Shown here piece by piece: positions 12,246 through 24,032 of a stretch of DNA of 64,000 nucleotides (its first letter is position 1; every line of letters begins with the position of its first letter). The notes beneath the pieces are model-generated. The model worked only from the letters and a program-made list of their open reading frames with translations. It did no database searches and was not told the origin of the DNA. A program made the translations under genes and the position numbers. The stretch spans positions 129,295,123 to 129,359,122 of the forward strand of contig JAIOJX010000004.1 in the NCBI GenBank assembly GCA_022376925.1. Reading direction: 5' to 3'. Source of the DNA: Tragulus kanchil. Its lineage: Eukaryota > Chordata > Mammalia > Artiodactyla > Tragulidae.

Positions 12246-13913
12246 GAAATGGTCTTAATTTGAAGTAAAGAATATTCAATATTATTAGTAAGATATCATT
12301 AAATATAAGCACAGGGATGCACTGAACATTATTTTGTCTTTTTTTTTTTCGTCAATAAGTATAATTTATTAAATGCTTAAAATTTGTCCAGCATCGCTGT
12401 TACTTGCTGCACTGAATATTTTAATCAAGGCAGATAATTTCCTCCTTTGAGCAGACAGATACGTTTTGGAAATAGACACAAACCAATTTCTTAGGGGTCA
12501 AATACTGAGATCCAAGAAAACAATTTCCAAGTATTTGTTAGCATTTACCTTTACCTTGGAAAATATTTATTTATCTGTAAAACTGTACTATCTCCATAAG
12601 CTCAAAATAATCTCTCAAATGCTCTTTTTCACCTAAGTTTTAATGGAAAATACTGAGGATAGGATCTGCTATTTATCAGGATGTCGAGTTTTGAAAGGCT
12701 ATCCAAAAGTGCACTTGCTTCTAAGACGCATCCCGCCATCGGCAGATGGCAGCGGCAGATGATGATGAGCTCTGGCCCTGGGCAAAACTAACTGACAGAG
12801 TAGGGAACCCTCACAGAACCCTAGCAAATACTTTATGTGCACTGACGAGTTTCTTATAGAATAGGATAAAGAATACAGACACACAGGGTGACGTCTGGGA
12901 GGGTCCCAAGCTCAGGGGCTTCTGTCCCCGTGGAGCTGGAGCACATCACCCTCCCAGCACATGAATGTGTTCACCAACCTGGAAGCACTCTTCTCAACCC
13001 CATGCTATGCGGATTTTTATGGAGGCTTCCTCATACAGTTGGGATCAATTATTAACTCCGTTTTTAGCTCTTCTCTAAAGAAGTGCGGAGCAGAGCTGAA
13101 AATTCCAAGCCTCTAATCATGGTTTAGTCTTTGTGGTGACCAGCCCCCATCCAAGAGCCACCCAAGAGCCAATCCTGAGTCACCTGATTGGAACAAAATA
13201 TGTCCCAGGACTGCCATCACATAGGAATTTACAAGGGTTTTAGAAACCCTGTGTCATGGATTGGACATGAAGACCAATATGTGTATATTTCTTATTACAA
13301 ATCACAATATCATAGAGGGAATAAGGAAACATGACAAAAGAAATGGTCTTAATTTGAAGTAAAGAATATTCAATATTATTAGTAAGATATCATTAAATAT
13401 AAGCACAGGGATGCACTGAACATTATTTTGTCTTTTTTTTTTTCGTCAATAAGTATAATTTATTAAATGCTTAAAATTTGTCCAGCATCGCTGTTACTTG
13501 CTGCACTGAATATTTTAATCAAGGCAGATAATTTCCTCCTTTGAGCAGACAGATACGTTTTGGAAATAGACACAAACCAATTTCTTAGGGGTCAAATACT
13601 GAGATCCAAGAAAACAATTTCCAAGTATTTGTTAGCATTTACCTTTACCTTGGAAAATATTTATTTATCTGTAAAACTGTACTATCTCCATAAGCTCAAA
13701 ATAATCTCTCAAATGCTCTTTTTCACCTAAGTTTTAATGGAAAAATACTGAGGATAGGATCTGCTATTTATCAGGATGTCGAGTTTTGAAAGGCTATCCA
13801 AAAGTGCACTTGCTTCTAAGACGCATCCCGCCATCGGCAGATGGCAGCGGCAGATGATGATGAGCTCTGGCCCTGGGCAAAACTAATCAACTACTGACAG
13901 AGTAGGGAACCCT
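11715..13913. repeat. Direct duplication 3 (11715-12808 / 12809-13913)
   Basis: About 1.09 kb is repeated directly. Near the end of the first copy AACTAACTGAC replaces AACTAATCAACTACTGAC, a 7-base loss a few bases before the junction. Confidence 0.95.
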
Positions 13914-15716
13914 CCTACCTTCCAGCCCATGCCCTTCTAGGCAAAGGTCAGATGTTACAGAGAAATATGAAGCACAGGCCACTTGCTCACATCCAAGACC
14001 TCTTACAAACGCAAAGTAGTGTTCAGTTTGCTATGAAGGCAAAAGAAGGAAACCTGCCCATGTTCTAGACCCAAAATAACATGGAAGCCACTTGCCACAT
14101 GTAGCTGCTGAGATCAAGAAATATGGCTACTATGATTAAGGAAGTGATTTTTCAATTTATTTTTAACTAACTTAAATTTAAATAGTCACATATATTCAAC
14201 AGTACAGGTCTAAATGTTCCAGTTAAAAAGCACATGAAATTAAAAAATAAAAATCCAACTATACACCTCTATCAAAAATTCACTATGGCTTAATTTTAAA
14301 GAATGAAAAAAAATACAGTGAGGAAATGCAAATTGAAAGACACCTGGAGTAGTAATATTAGACAAAACAGATGTTCTAAAGAATAAGAAATAATTTACCA
14401 GAGAGAGAGAGATTATATTAACTGATTCAGCAAGAAAACATAATTTTAAACGTCTACGCATCCAACAAAAAACCCTTAAAATACAAAAAGGGAGAAAAAA
14501 AAGAACTGAAAGGAAAAACAGACATATCTATAACTACAGTAGCAGATTCCAACACTCTTTTCTTAGTAATTGATAAAATAAGCAGACAAAAATCAGCAAA
14601 GGTATAGGTAATGTGATCAATGCTATCTACCAAAGGTTTTAAAACACTTCAAGCAACGGTCAATATACTGAATCCAAAAGAAAAAACAATTTTTAAACCC
14701 CAAAAAAGTATTTGTTAGCATTTACCTTTACCTTGGAAAATATTTATTTATCTGTAAAACTGTACTATCTCCATAAGCTCAAAATAATCTCTCAAATGCT
14801 CTTTTCACCTAAGTTTTAATGGAAAATACTGAGGATAGGATCTGCTATTTATCAGGATGTCGAGTTTTGAAAGGCTATCCAAAAGTGCACTTGCTTCTAA
14901 GACGCATCCCGCCATCGGCAGATGGCAGCGGCAGATGATGATGAGCTCTGGCCCTGGGCAAAACTAATCAACTACTGACAGAGTAGGGAACCCTCCTACC
15001 TTCCAGCCCATGCCCTTCTAGGCAAAGGTCAGATGTTACAGAGAAATATGAAGCACAGGCCACTTGCTCACATCCAAGACCTCTTACAAACGCAAAGTAG
15101 TGTTCAGTTTGCTATGAAGGCAAAAGAAGGAAACCTGCCCATGTTCTAGACCCAAAATAACATGGAAGCCACTTGCCACATGTAGCTGCTGAGATCAAGA
15201 AATATGGCTACTATGATTAAGGAAGTGATTTTTCAATTTATTTTTAACTAACTTAAATTTAAATAGTCACATATATTCAACAGTACAGGTCTAAATGTTC
15301 CAGTTAAAAAGCACATGAAATTAAAAAATAAAAATCCAACTATACACCTCTATCAAAAATTCACTATGGCTTAATTTTAAAGAATGAAAAAAAATACAGT
15401 GAGGAAATGCAAATTGAAAGACACCTGGAGTAGTAATATTAGACAAAACAGATGTTCTAAAGAATAAGAAATAATTTACCAGAGAGAGAGAGATTATATT
15501 AACTGATTCAGCAAGAAAACATAATTTTAAACGTCTACGCATCCAACAAAAAACCCTTAAAATACAAAAAGGGAGAAAAAAAAGAACTGAAAGGAAAAAC
15601 AGACATATCTATAACTACAGTAGCAGATTCCAACACTCTTTTCTTAGTAATTGATAAAATAAGCAGACAAAAAAATCAGCAAAGGTATAGGTAATGTGAT
15701 CAATGCTATCTACCAA
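13623..15716. repeat. Direct duplication 4 (13623-14633 / 14706-15716)
   Basis: About 1.01 kb is repeated. The copies are separated by 72 bases (14634-14705) that match neither continuation well. The second copy overlaps the first copy of duplication 5. Confidence 0.95.
14085..14225. mobile_element. MER-type DNA transposon fossil
   Basis: GCCACTTGCCACATGTAGCT, AAATATGGCTACTATG and AACTTAAATTTAAATAGTCA recall a common hAT-like MER element (usual text CCACATGTGGCTAGTGGCTA). Family name not assigned. Re-read at 15166-15306. Confidence 0.55.
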
Positions 15717-16610
15717 CATGACTTGATTGACATTTATAAGACACTTCTTCTTCAAGCAGCAGAATACACATTCATTTCAAGTGTACACAAAACATTTATC
15801 GAGAGAGACTACTTTCTGCGCCAGAAAAAAAACACCTCACTATAAATTTTAAAGTGTTAAAATCCTACAAAGCGTATTCTCAGACCACAATGGAATTAAA
15901 AAGTAGAAATCAATTAACAGAATAGGAAAACATAATATTAGGAAATTATACTGCATGCTTCTAAATAATACCTGGCCCCAAAAATAAATCAGAAGGAAAA
16001 AATGAGAAAAATATTTAAAATCTCATTAAAAGTGAAATATAAAACATCAAACTTTGGGGAGGGAGGCTGCAAATTGTTATGGGCTAATATTTCTGTCCCC
16101 TCAAAATTCATATATCGAAGACCTCACCCCTGATGGGATGATATGTGGAGTAAGGCTTTCGGAAGGTAATTAGGTTTAGATGAGGTCATGAGGAATGGGG
16201 CCCCAGTGACGGGACTAGTGTCGCTGTAAGAAGAGAGAGATGAGCTCAACAGTCATAATTTATGTCTCCGTCCCTTCCTCCTTCTGCCATGTGAGGGCAC
16301 AGCAATGAGAAGGCTGTCATCTGCAAACTGGGAAGGTCCTCACCAGGAAATTAATCTGTCGGCACCTTGACCTTACACTTCCCAAGTCTCCAGAACTGTG
16401 AGAAGTAAACGTTATTTAAGCTATTCAGCCTAGAGCACTTGGTTATGGCAGCCTGAGTCAACTAAAACACAAATGAAGCAGCATTTAGAGAAGAATTTAA
16501 TGGGTTTAATGTATAAACCTTTTAAAAGAAAAGAGATCTCAAATAAAATTCTTCTACTTTATGAAATTAGGAAAAAATGAACTAATAAGAAGGAAAAAAG
16601 TACTAAAGAA
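15556..16610 (+). mobile_element. Ancient L1 ORF2 fossil split by an MLT1 LTR
   Basis: GACATATCTATAACTACAGT, AGCAGAATACACATTC and GACCACAATGGAATTAAAAA are recognisable L1 ORF2 (endonuclease to reverse transcriptase region) text, heavily diverged and full of stops. It pauses at 16069, where an MLT1 LTR is inserted, and resumes after it with GAAGCAGCATTTAGAGAAGA. Re-readings lie at 14476-14633, 16627-17144 and 17540-17850. Not functional. Confidence 0.75.
16075..16469 (+). mobile_element. MLT1-type (ERVL-MaLR) solo LTR with 5-bp TSD
   Basis: Begins TGTTATGGGCTAATATTTCT and ends AGTCAACTAAAACA, 395 bp, flanked by CAAAT at 16070-16074 and 16470-16474. Internal GGTAATTAGGTTTAGATGAG and GCCATGTGAGGGCACAGCAA are MaLR/MLT1 signatures. 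Duplicated at 17145-17539, with a partial third copy 18492-18665. Confidence 0.85.
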
Positions 16611-17144
16611 AACATAATTTTCGCAATTAAAATACAAAAAGGGAGAAAAAAAAGAACTGAAAGGAAAAACAGACATATCTATAACTACAGTAGCAGATTC
16701 CAACACTCTTTTCTTAGTAATTGATAAAATAAGCAGACAAAAAAATCAGCAAAGGTATAGGTAATGTGATCAATGCTATCTACCAACATGACTTGATTGA
16801 CATTTATAAGACACTTCTTCTTCAAGCAGCAGAATACACATTCATTTCAAGTGTACACAAAACATTTATCGAGAGAGACTACTTTCTGCGCCAGAAAAAA
16901 AACACCTCACTATAAATTTTAAAGTGTTAAAATCCTACAAAGCGTATTCTCAGACCACAATGGAATTAAAAAGTAGAAATCAATTAACAGAATAGGAAAA
17001 CATAATATTAGGAAATTATACTGCATGCTTCTAAATAATACCTGGCCCCAAAAATAAATCAGAAGGAAAAAATGAGAAAAATATTTAAAATCTCATTAAA
17101 AGTGAAATATAAAACATCAAACTTTGGGGAGGGAGGCTGCAAAT

Positions 17145-17539
17145 TGTTATGGGCTAATATTTCTGTCCCCTCAAAATTCATATATCGAAGACCTCACCCC
17201 TGATGGGATGATATGTGGAGTAAGGCTTTCGGAAGGTAATTAGGTTTAGATGAGGTCATGAGGAATGGGGCCCCAGTGACGGGACTAGTGTCGCTGTAAG
17301 AAGAGAGAGATGAGCTCAACAGTCATAATTTATGTCTCCGTCCCTTCCTCCTTCTGCCATGTGAGGGCACAGCAATGAGAAGGCTGTCATCTGCAAACTG
17401 GGAAGGTCCTCACCAGGAAATTAATCTGTCGGCACCTTGACCTTACACTTCCCAAGTCTCCAGAACTGTGAGAAGTAAACGTTATTTAAGCTATTCAGCC
17501 TAGAGCACTTGGTTATGGCAGCCTGAGTCAACTAAAACA
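17145..17539 (+). mobile_element. MLT1 LTR, second assembly copy
   Basis: Re-reading of 16075-16469 at offset 1070, with the same CAAAT target duplication. Confidence 0.85.
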
Positions 17540-19612
17540 CAAATGAAGCAGCATTTAGAGAAGAATTTAATGGGTTTAATGTATAAACCTTTTAAAAGAA
17601 AAGAGATCTCAAATAAAATTCTTCTACTTTATGAAATTAGGAAAAAATGAACTAATAAGAAGGAAAAAAGTACTAAAGAACAGAAATCAATAAAACAAAA
17701 AACAATAGAGGAAAAAATCCAATGAATAATTAAGATATTGAAACAAAAATAATTAGAAAAGTATCAAAAACACAAAAAACAAATAGAAATCTGTATCAAA
17801 CCAGGACTTCTCTGGTTAATAAAACAGAACAACCAAAACAAAAATGTTAGGGCTATTACTTAATTGCAGAAGGTTACAAACAGTGAAGAAGTATTACTAA
17901 CCTATTTTCTAACTGCAGAATCATCTGCTTTAAAACCTATACATATTCTGCTGAGGAATTGGAACATATTTTTTCCCCTCAAGAAACTAAAATAATAATA
18001 GTTAACTTCTGGCTAACGGGAAAATGATAGAATGAAATGTGTAAAAATCATCAAGACTTCTCCTACTGATAGGATATGTGATTAGTACTAAAGAGAACCT
18101 TCTAGTATAGAGATGAATACTTGATTGCAAAGTGTCTAATTTCCTTCTTCAGCCTCTTCCTTTAAATGGTCTTCCAGCAGAAAGCGGGAAGAAAAAATTA
18201 GAAATAAAACCTCAAATGTTGGGACTTCCCTGTTGATTTCCCTGACCTAGTGGTAAAGACTCTGCACTTCCTCTGCTGGGGGTATGGGTTCAATCCCAGT
18301 CAGGGAAGTAAGATCCCACATGCCATGTGACAAGGTCAAAAAAACAAAAGAAAGAAAGAAAGAAAATCCTCTTTAGAAAAATTAAACTCAAATGTTTCTT
18401 TTTATCTTAAAACAACTATCACGCCTAATCAATGGTCGGTCGCGGGCCATTTGTTTGGGCTTTCGGGCTACTTGTGGATTTCTATGTTACTAGCAATGAG
18501 AAGGCTGTCATCTGCAAACTGGGAAGGTCCTCACCAGGAAATTAATCTGTCGGCACCTTGACCTTACACTTCCCAAGTCTCCAGAACTGTGAGAAGTAAA
18601 CGTTATTTAAGCTATTCAGCCTAGAGCACTTGGTTATGGCAGCCTGAGTCAACTAAAACACAAATGAAGCAGCATTTAGAGAAGAATTTAATGGGTTTAA
18701 TGTATAAACCTTTTAAAAGAAAAGAGATCTCAAATAAAATTCTTCTACTTTATGAAATTAGGAAAAAATGAACTAATAAGAAGGAAAAAAGTACTAAAGA
18801 ACAGAAATCAATAAAACAAAAAACAATAGAGGAAAAAATCCAATGAATAATTAAGATATTGAAACAAAAATAATTAGAAAAGTATCAAAAACACAAAAAA
18901 CAAATAGAAATCTGTATCAAACCAGGACTTCTCTGGTTAATAAAACAGAACAACCAAAACAAAAATGTTAGGGCTATTACTTAATTGCAGAAGGTTACAA
19001 ACAGTGAAGAAGTATTACTAACCTATTTTCTAACTGCAGAATCATCTGCTTTAAAACCTATACATATTCTGCTGAGGAATTGGAACATATTTTTTCCCCT
19101 CAAGAAACTAAAATAATAATAGTTAACTTCTGGCTAACGGGAAAATGATAGAATGAAATGTGTAAAAATCATCAAGACTTCTCCTACTGATAGGATATGT
19201 GATTAGTACTAAAGAGAACCTTCTAGTATAGAGATGAATACTTGATTGCAAAGTGTCTAATTTCCTTCTTCAGCCTCTTCCTTTAAATGGTCTTCCAGCA
19301 GAAAGCGGGAAGAAAAAATTAGAAATAAAACCTCAAATGTTGGGACTTCCCTGTTGATTTCCCTGACCTAGTGGTAAAGACTCTGCACTTCCTCTGCTGG
19401 GGGTATGGGTTCAATCCCAGTCAGGGAAGTAAGATCCCACATGCCATGTGACAAGGTCAAAAAAACAAAAGAAAGAAAGAAAGAAAATCCTCTTTAGAAA
19501 AATTAAACTCAAATGTTTCTTTTTATCTTAAAACAAATATCACGTCTAATAAATGGTTGGGAGAGGGCCATTTGTTTGGGATTTGGGGTTACTTGTGGAT
19601 TTCTATGTTACT
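17371..19612. repeat. Direct duplication 6 (17371-18491 / 18492-19612)
   Basis: A 1121-bp direct repeat. The last ~75 bases of the first copy (about 18414-18475) carry a cluster of substitutions, mostly to C, absent from the second copy and from the third reading at 20636. This resembles low-quality sequence at a contig end. Confidence 0.95.
18221..18345 (+). mobile_element. Short CHR-like tRNA SINE (about 120 bp)
   Basis: GGGACTTCCCTG head, TAGTGGTAAAGACTCTGCAC, B-box-like GGGTTCAATCCCAGTCAGGG, then AAGATCCCACATGCC, a GTCAAAAAAAC end and an AAAG tail. This is the short tRNA-only form. Duplicated at 19342-19466. Confidence 0.78.
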
Positions 19613-19614
19613 CA

Positions 19615-19690
19615 TTACCTCTTTCATTCATTCATGTATTCTCTGAACACTTATGGAGCACGTAGGTGTGAAGATAGGGCTAGAGAAACG
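19615..19690 (-). repeat. L2-type LINE fragment
   Basis: CTCTTTCATTCATTCATGTA and TCTGAACACTTATGGAGCAC resemble the complemented L2 3' end. Re-read near 20696-20768. Confidence 0.55.
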
Positions 19691-20034
19691 GCATGTGCTT
19701 AGGGTAGCTCACTGCAGGGTGGGAGGAAAGCTCTCCCGGTTCTCACACAGACTGAGAGGTGGTAACTGATGTTGTCTGTAGGGCCAGAAGGTTCTACAGG
19801 GCGATGACATGTAAAGAGGTTCCTAGGCAAAGAAAAGGGCAAAGCACATTCTAGGGAGAAAGAACACTATTCCCCAACTCCAACCAGGCTGCACAGCAGG
19901 AAGTGAGTGGCAAGCAAGAGAGTGAAGCCTCATCTGTATCACTCACATTACCACCTGAGCTGTGCCTCCTGTCAGATCAGTAATGGCATTAGAGTCTCAT
20001 GGGAGCGTGAACCCTACTGCCATCTATCACCTCT

Positions 20035-20190
20035 GGCAAACACCCATCTGTACTCTATCTACAAGCTTTTCCACATATAAGAGATCATACAGTATTTGTC
20101 TGCCGCTGATTTATTTCACTTAGCATAACCCTTGTTGCAAATAGCAAAATTTCATTCTTATTTATGGGTGATTAATACTCCATTATATAT
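20035..20190 (-). mobile_element. L1 fragment, antisense
   Basis: AGAGATCATACAGTATTTGT, TTATTTCACTTAGCATAA and AATTTCATTCTTATTTATGG are the complement of the L1 3' ORF2 end, abutting a TA/TG array. Duplicated at 21113-21268. Confidence 0.75.
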
Positions 20191-20201
20191 ATATGTGTAT
20201 A

Positions 20202-20250
<49 letters not shown>
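20184..20250. repeat. TA/TG microsatellite
   Basis: (TA)n, (GT)n, then a long pure (TA)n run. Re-read at 21264-21330 with the same length. Confidence 0.95.
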
Positions 20251-20258
<8 letters not shown>

Positions 20259-20499
20259 AGCACAATTTGTTATTTAAAAATAAAACAAATGAATAAATCT
20301 TTTAATATATGAAAAAGTCAGTTTCTCTCTCTCTCCATAAAGAAGATACACTTATTTTAGGTATAATTCAAAATTCCATGAATAGTAAATTACAAAGAAG
20401 CAGAAAGTCCTCTACTTCACTGTGTTGCTTTGTTCAAAGCCAAAGAAATACATCAAACTACTATTTTTGTCCATAAATCTCAGATGACAAAAAGAATGG

Positions 20500-20541
20500 T
20501 GAAGACAACATTGTAAATCAATTACACTTCAATAAAAAAAA
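20500..20541 (+). mobile_element. L1 3' terminal fragment
   Basis: ACATTGTAAATCAATTACAC followed by TTCAATAAAAAAAAA is the last ~40 bases of an artiodactyl L1. Repeated at 21581-21620 by duplication 7, and a garbled copy lies in the junction spacer near 20591. Confidence 0.65.
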
Positions 20542-21279
20542 ATGGTGAAGAGTATCAATGTTTGTTGTTTTTTTTTTAAAATTCTTATTTTATTACACTT
20601 CAATAAAAAATGGTGAAGAGTTCAATATTTCTTAATGGGAGAGGGCCATTTGTTTGGGATTTGGGGTTACTTGTGGATTTCTATGTTACTCATTACCTCT
20701 TTCATTCATTCATGTATTCTCTGAACACTTATGGAGCACGTAGGTGTGAAGATAGGGCTAGAGAAACGGCATGTGCTTAGGGTAGCTCACTGCAGGGTGG
20801 GAGGAAAGCTCTCCCGGTTCTCACACAGACTGAGAGGTGGTAACTGATGTTGTCTGTAGGGCCAGAAGGTTCTACAGGGCGATGACATGTAAAGAGGTTC
20901 CTAGGCAAAGAAAAGGGCAAAGCACATTCTAGGGAGAAAGAACACTATTCCCCAACTCCAACCAGGCTGCACAGCAGGAAGTGAGTGGCAAGCAAGAGAG
21001 TGAAGCCTCATCTGTATCACTCACATTACCACCTGAGCTGTGCCTCCTGTCAGATCAGTAATGGCATTAGAGTCTCATGGGAGCGTGAACCCTACTGCCA
21101 TCTATCACCTCTGGCAAACACCCATCTGTACTCTATCTACAAGCTTTTCCACATATAAGAGATCATACAGTATTTGTCTGCCGCTGATTTATTTCACTTA
21201 GCATAACCCTTGTTGCAAATAGCAAAATTTCATTCTTATTTATGGGTGATTAATACTCCATTATATATATATGTGTATA

Positions 21280-21336
<57 letters not shown>

Positions 21337-22767
21337 AGCACAATTTGTTATTTAAAAATAAAACAAATGAATAAATCTTTTAATATATGAAAAAGTCAGT
21401 TTCTCTCTCTCTCCATAAAGAAGATACACTTATTTTAGGTATAATTCAAAATTCCATGAATAGTAAATTACAAAGAAGCAGAAAGTCCTCTACTTCACTG
21501 TGTTGCTTTGTTCAAAGCCAAAGAAATACATCAAACTACTATTTTTGTCCATAAATCTCAGATGACAAAAAGAATGGTGAAGACAACATTGTAAATCAAT
21601 TACACTTCAATAAAAAAAAATGGTGAAGAGTATCAATGTTTGTTGATTTCTTATTTTTTTACCACTGTTTGTTAATTTCTTATTTTATAGTGACTTCTGA
21701 CAATTTAGCTACCAACAGATTACCATTAAAAGAACAGCACTCTCTGTCTCTGAAAAATATTATTCTCTTTTAAAAAAGTTATTTACTAGTTCAAGTCAAT
21801 ATCAGGACCAATCATAGTTTCTAAATTATGGCATCACACTTTACAGTAGAGTGGCTTCATAAATTTAGATGAAAACAGAAGGAAAGCCAACATGCCTGAA
21901 AGACATGGTTTTTTAGGAGTAGAACTCAAGAGCTGTTCATTGAAGACATTATCACCACCTTAGTCAAGCAAGTAAAGAAGTAAAGACACTGAAGAATAGT
22001 ATTTATTAGGTATATCCTCTCAAAATAAACATTTTTCACTTGATCTTTCTGTATATTTACTGAGGTTTGCTGGGCTTTGGTGTTTTTTTTTTTTTTAGTA
22101 TTGGGAGTTGAAAGCTTGAAGGGAGAAAACTGGAGAAGTAATTTGTTCCCATGATACAACTATTTTATATTTTTGAAACCTCCTCTCTTTTACACACATT
22201 TCAGACGGTCAATAATATTTATTAAGTGTCTCCTGTGTCTGAGGCACTCAGAGCTAAAATATAACCTCTTTTCATGAGAAAAGCATTGCCATTTAGCATT
22301 TCATGTCACACGATTAACATACACACATTTGGATACCGTTACTGTAGAAAAATATAAACTAAGAAAAATGGCTATATGAGTTCAAGAGTGGCACACACAC
22401 AACATAGAATAAAATAAGTTTATTCTACTAATCAGCAAGGTTTTTACAATAAATTTCATTTGTACCTAAATTCATATTAACCACAGGCATAGTTGAGTAA
22501 AGCTAGAAATACCAGAGGTTATCAAAAGTCGGAGCTACTATTTTTCTCTTATAAATTATGAACTACCTACATGAGCTACCTCAAGTTTCAGTAAAATATC
22601 ACAAAAACCTGGTCTTCTGCTGAACATATCTGGTTACAGTATGTATAATATCATGATAGTCACACATTATATAAAATGCCGCTAGAAAAGACCTGATCTA
22701 TTTCACTATATTTTCTGCAATTATTTAGTAGTGATAACCACAATAACAAAGCTCTAATTTTTCTATT

Positions 22768-22934
22768 GGGCTTCCCAGGCAGTGCAAGTGATACAGAACC
22801 TGTCTGCTAATGCTGGAGATGTAAAAGATGTGGGTTCAATCCCTGGGTTGGGAAGATCCCCTGGAAGAGGACATGGGCACTCTAGTATCCTTGCCTGGAG
22901 AATCCCATGGATAGAGCCTGACAGGCTGCGGTCC
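22768..22934 (+). mobile_element. Bov-tA SINE, 3'-truncated
   Basis: Head GGGCTTCCCAGGCAGTGCAA, B-box GGGTTCAATCCCTGG, and body through GCCTGGAGAATCCCATGGAT to GGCTGCGGTCC. Duplicated at 23866-24032. Confidence 0.85.
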
Positions 22935-23319
22935 ATAATTATTTCTTATTTTATCTTTTCATTTGAGTAAAGGTTAAAGTATATTAGAAAATCTAAAATT
23001 CCCTAAATGCCCAAGAAAGCCATGAAAAATTAAAAGTTTACATTTTTTGAAAGTATAATGTTCATTTCCTAAAGAACAATAATGTTTTACCACTTATCTA
23101 ATCCTATGTTTAGTAGAAGTCAGAACTATCATGAGAAGTTCAAAATACTTCCAAGGTTGACTAATTCACTGGCAAATAAGATTTCATTCTCTTTAGGAAA
23201 ACACATTACTTACTTATTGCTCACACACAAAATTAATTACATAATTACATATATAAATTCTGGTCAGCTTTGAATTATTTTCACACTTTTATGTGACTTG
23301 CAATCTTTTGAACTAACTG

Positions 23320-23510
23320 AGCAAGAGTACTTATGTAATAATCATTAGTTGAACTGAGGATGCTGGGTTATTTTCTCTATTTATGGCTGAATTGTTTTCA
23401 TACTTTGATCTGGATCCTAATGTTATGGAATAATGGGCCCAGCAATAGTGTTTATGCAATAAATACTAGTTGAGGTGAGAGCACTGGGTTATTTTCACTA
23501 TTCATGAACA
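23320..23510. repeat. Old internal tandem duplication (about 120-bp unit)
   Basis: GAGTACTTATGTAATAATCA...ATGCTGGGTTATTTTCTCTA recurs about 120 bp later as TAGTGTTTATGCAATAAATA...CACTGGGTTATTTTCACTAT. The two units differ at many sites, so this is a real old duplication, unlike the near-identical kilobase repeats. Confidence 0.65.
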
Positions 23511-24032
23511 TCTGATGAAATTAACTAGAAGCTGGCAGTAAAATGAACTGAGAACATAAAGGCACCTACTGGTCGACCTCTTAATGCTCTCCCTTTCCTT
23601 ATGCTCTTCTTTCATTTACTTACTTTGCACTCCTGAGATGAGCAGAACAAAGCCTTTTCATTCTCAGTACTTTGTGAATCCAAGCTCACTGAGTACTTCC
23701 AGACACTGTGCCTCCAACAGGGTTCTCTTTTCTAGTTATACTTCCCCCATTTCCTGGTTGTCAAAGATATAAAATGCCGCTAGAAAAGACCTGATCTATT
23801 TCACTATATTTTCTGCAATTATTTAGTAGTGATAACCACAATAACAAAGCTCTAATTTTTCTATTGGGCTTCCCAGGCAGTGCAAGTGATACAGAACCTG
23901 TCTGCTAATGCTGGAGATGTAAAAGATGTGGGTTCAATCCCTGGGTTGGGAAGATCCCCTGGAAGAGGACATGGGCACTCTAGTATCCTTGCCTGGAGAA
24001 TCCCATGGATAGAGCCTGACAGGCTGCGGTCC

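Larger units (their letters stand above)
15557..17680. repeat. Direct duplication 5 (15557-16610 / 16627-17680)
   Basis: About 1.05 kb is repeated at an offset of 1070. A 16-base spacer (16611-16626) resembles a shortened copy of the sequence just upstream of 15557. The duplicated block includes an MLT1 LTR inside an old L1. Confidence 0.95.
19558..21645. repeat. Direct duplication 7 (19558-20567 / 20636-21645)
   Basis: About 1.01 kb is repeated at an offset of 1078. A 68-base spacer (20568-20635) is itself a scrambled, partial re-reading of the copy end (another CACTTCAATAAAA...TGGTGAAGAG). Confidence 0.95.
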
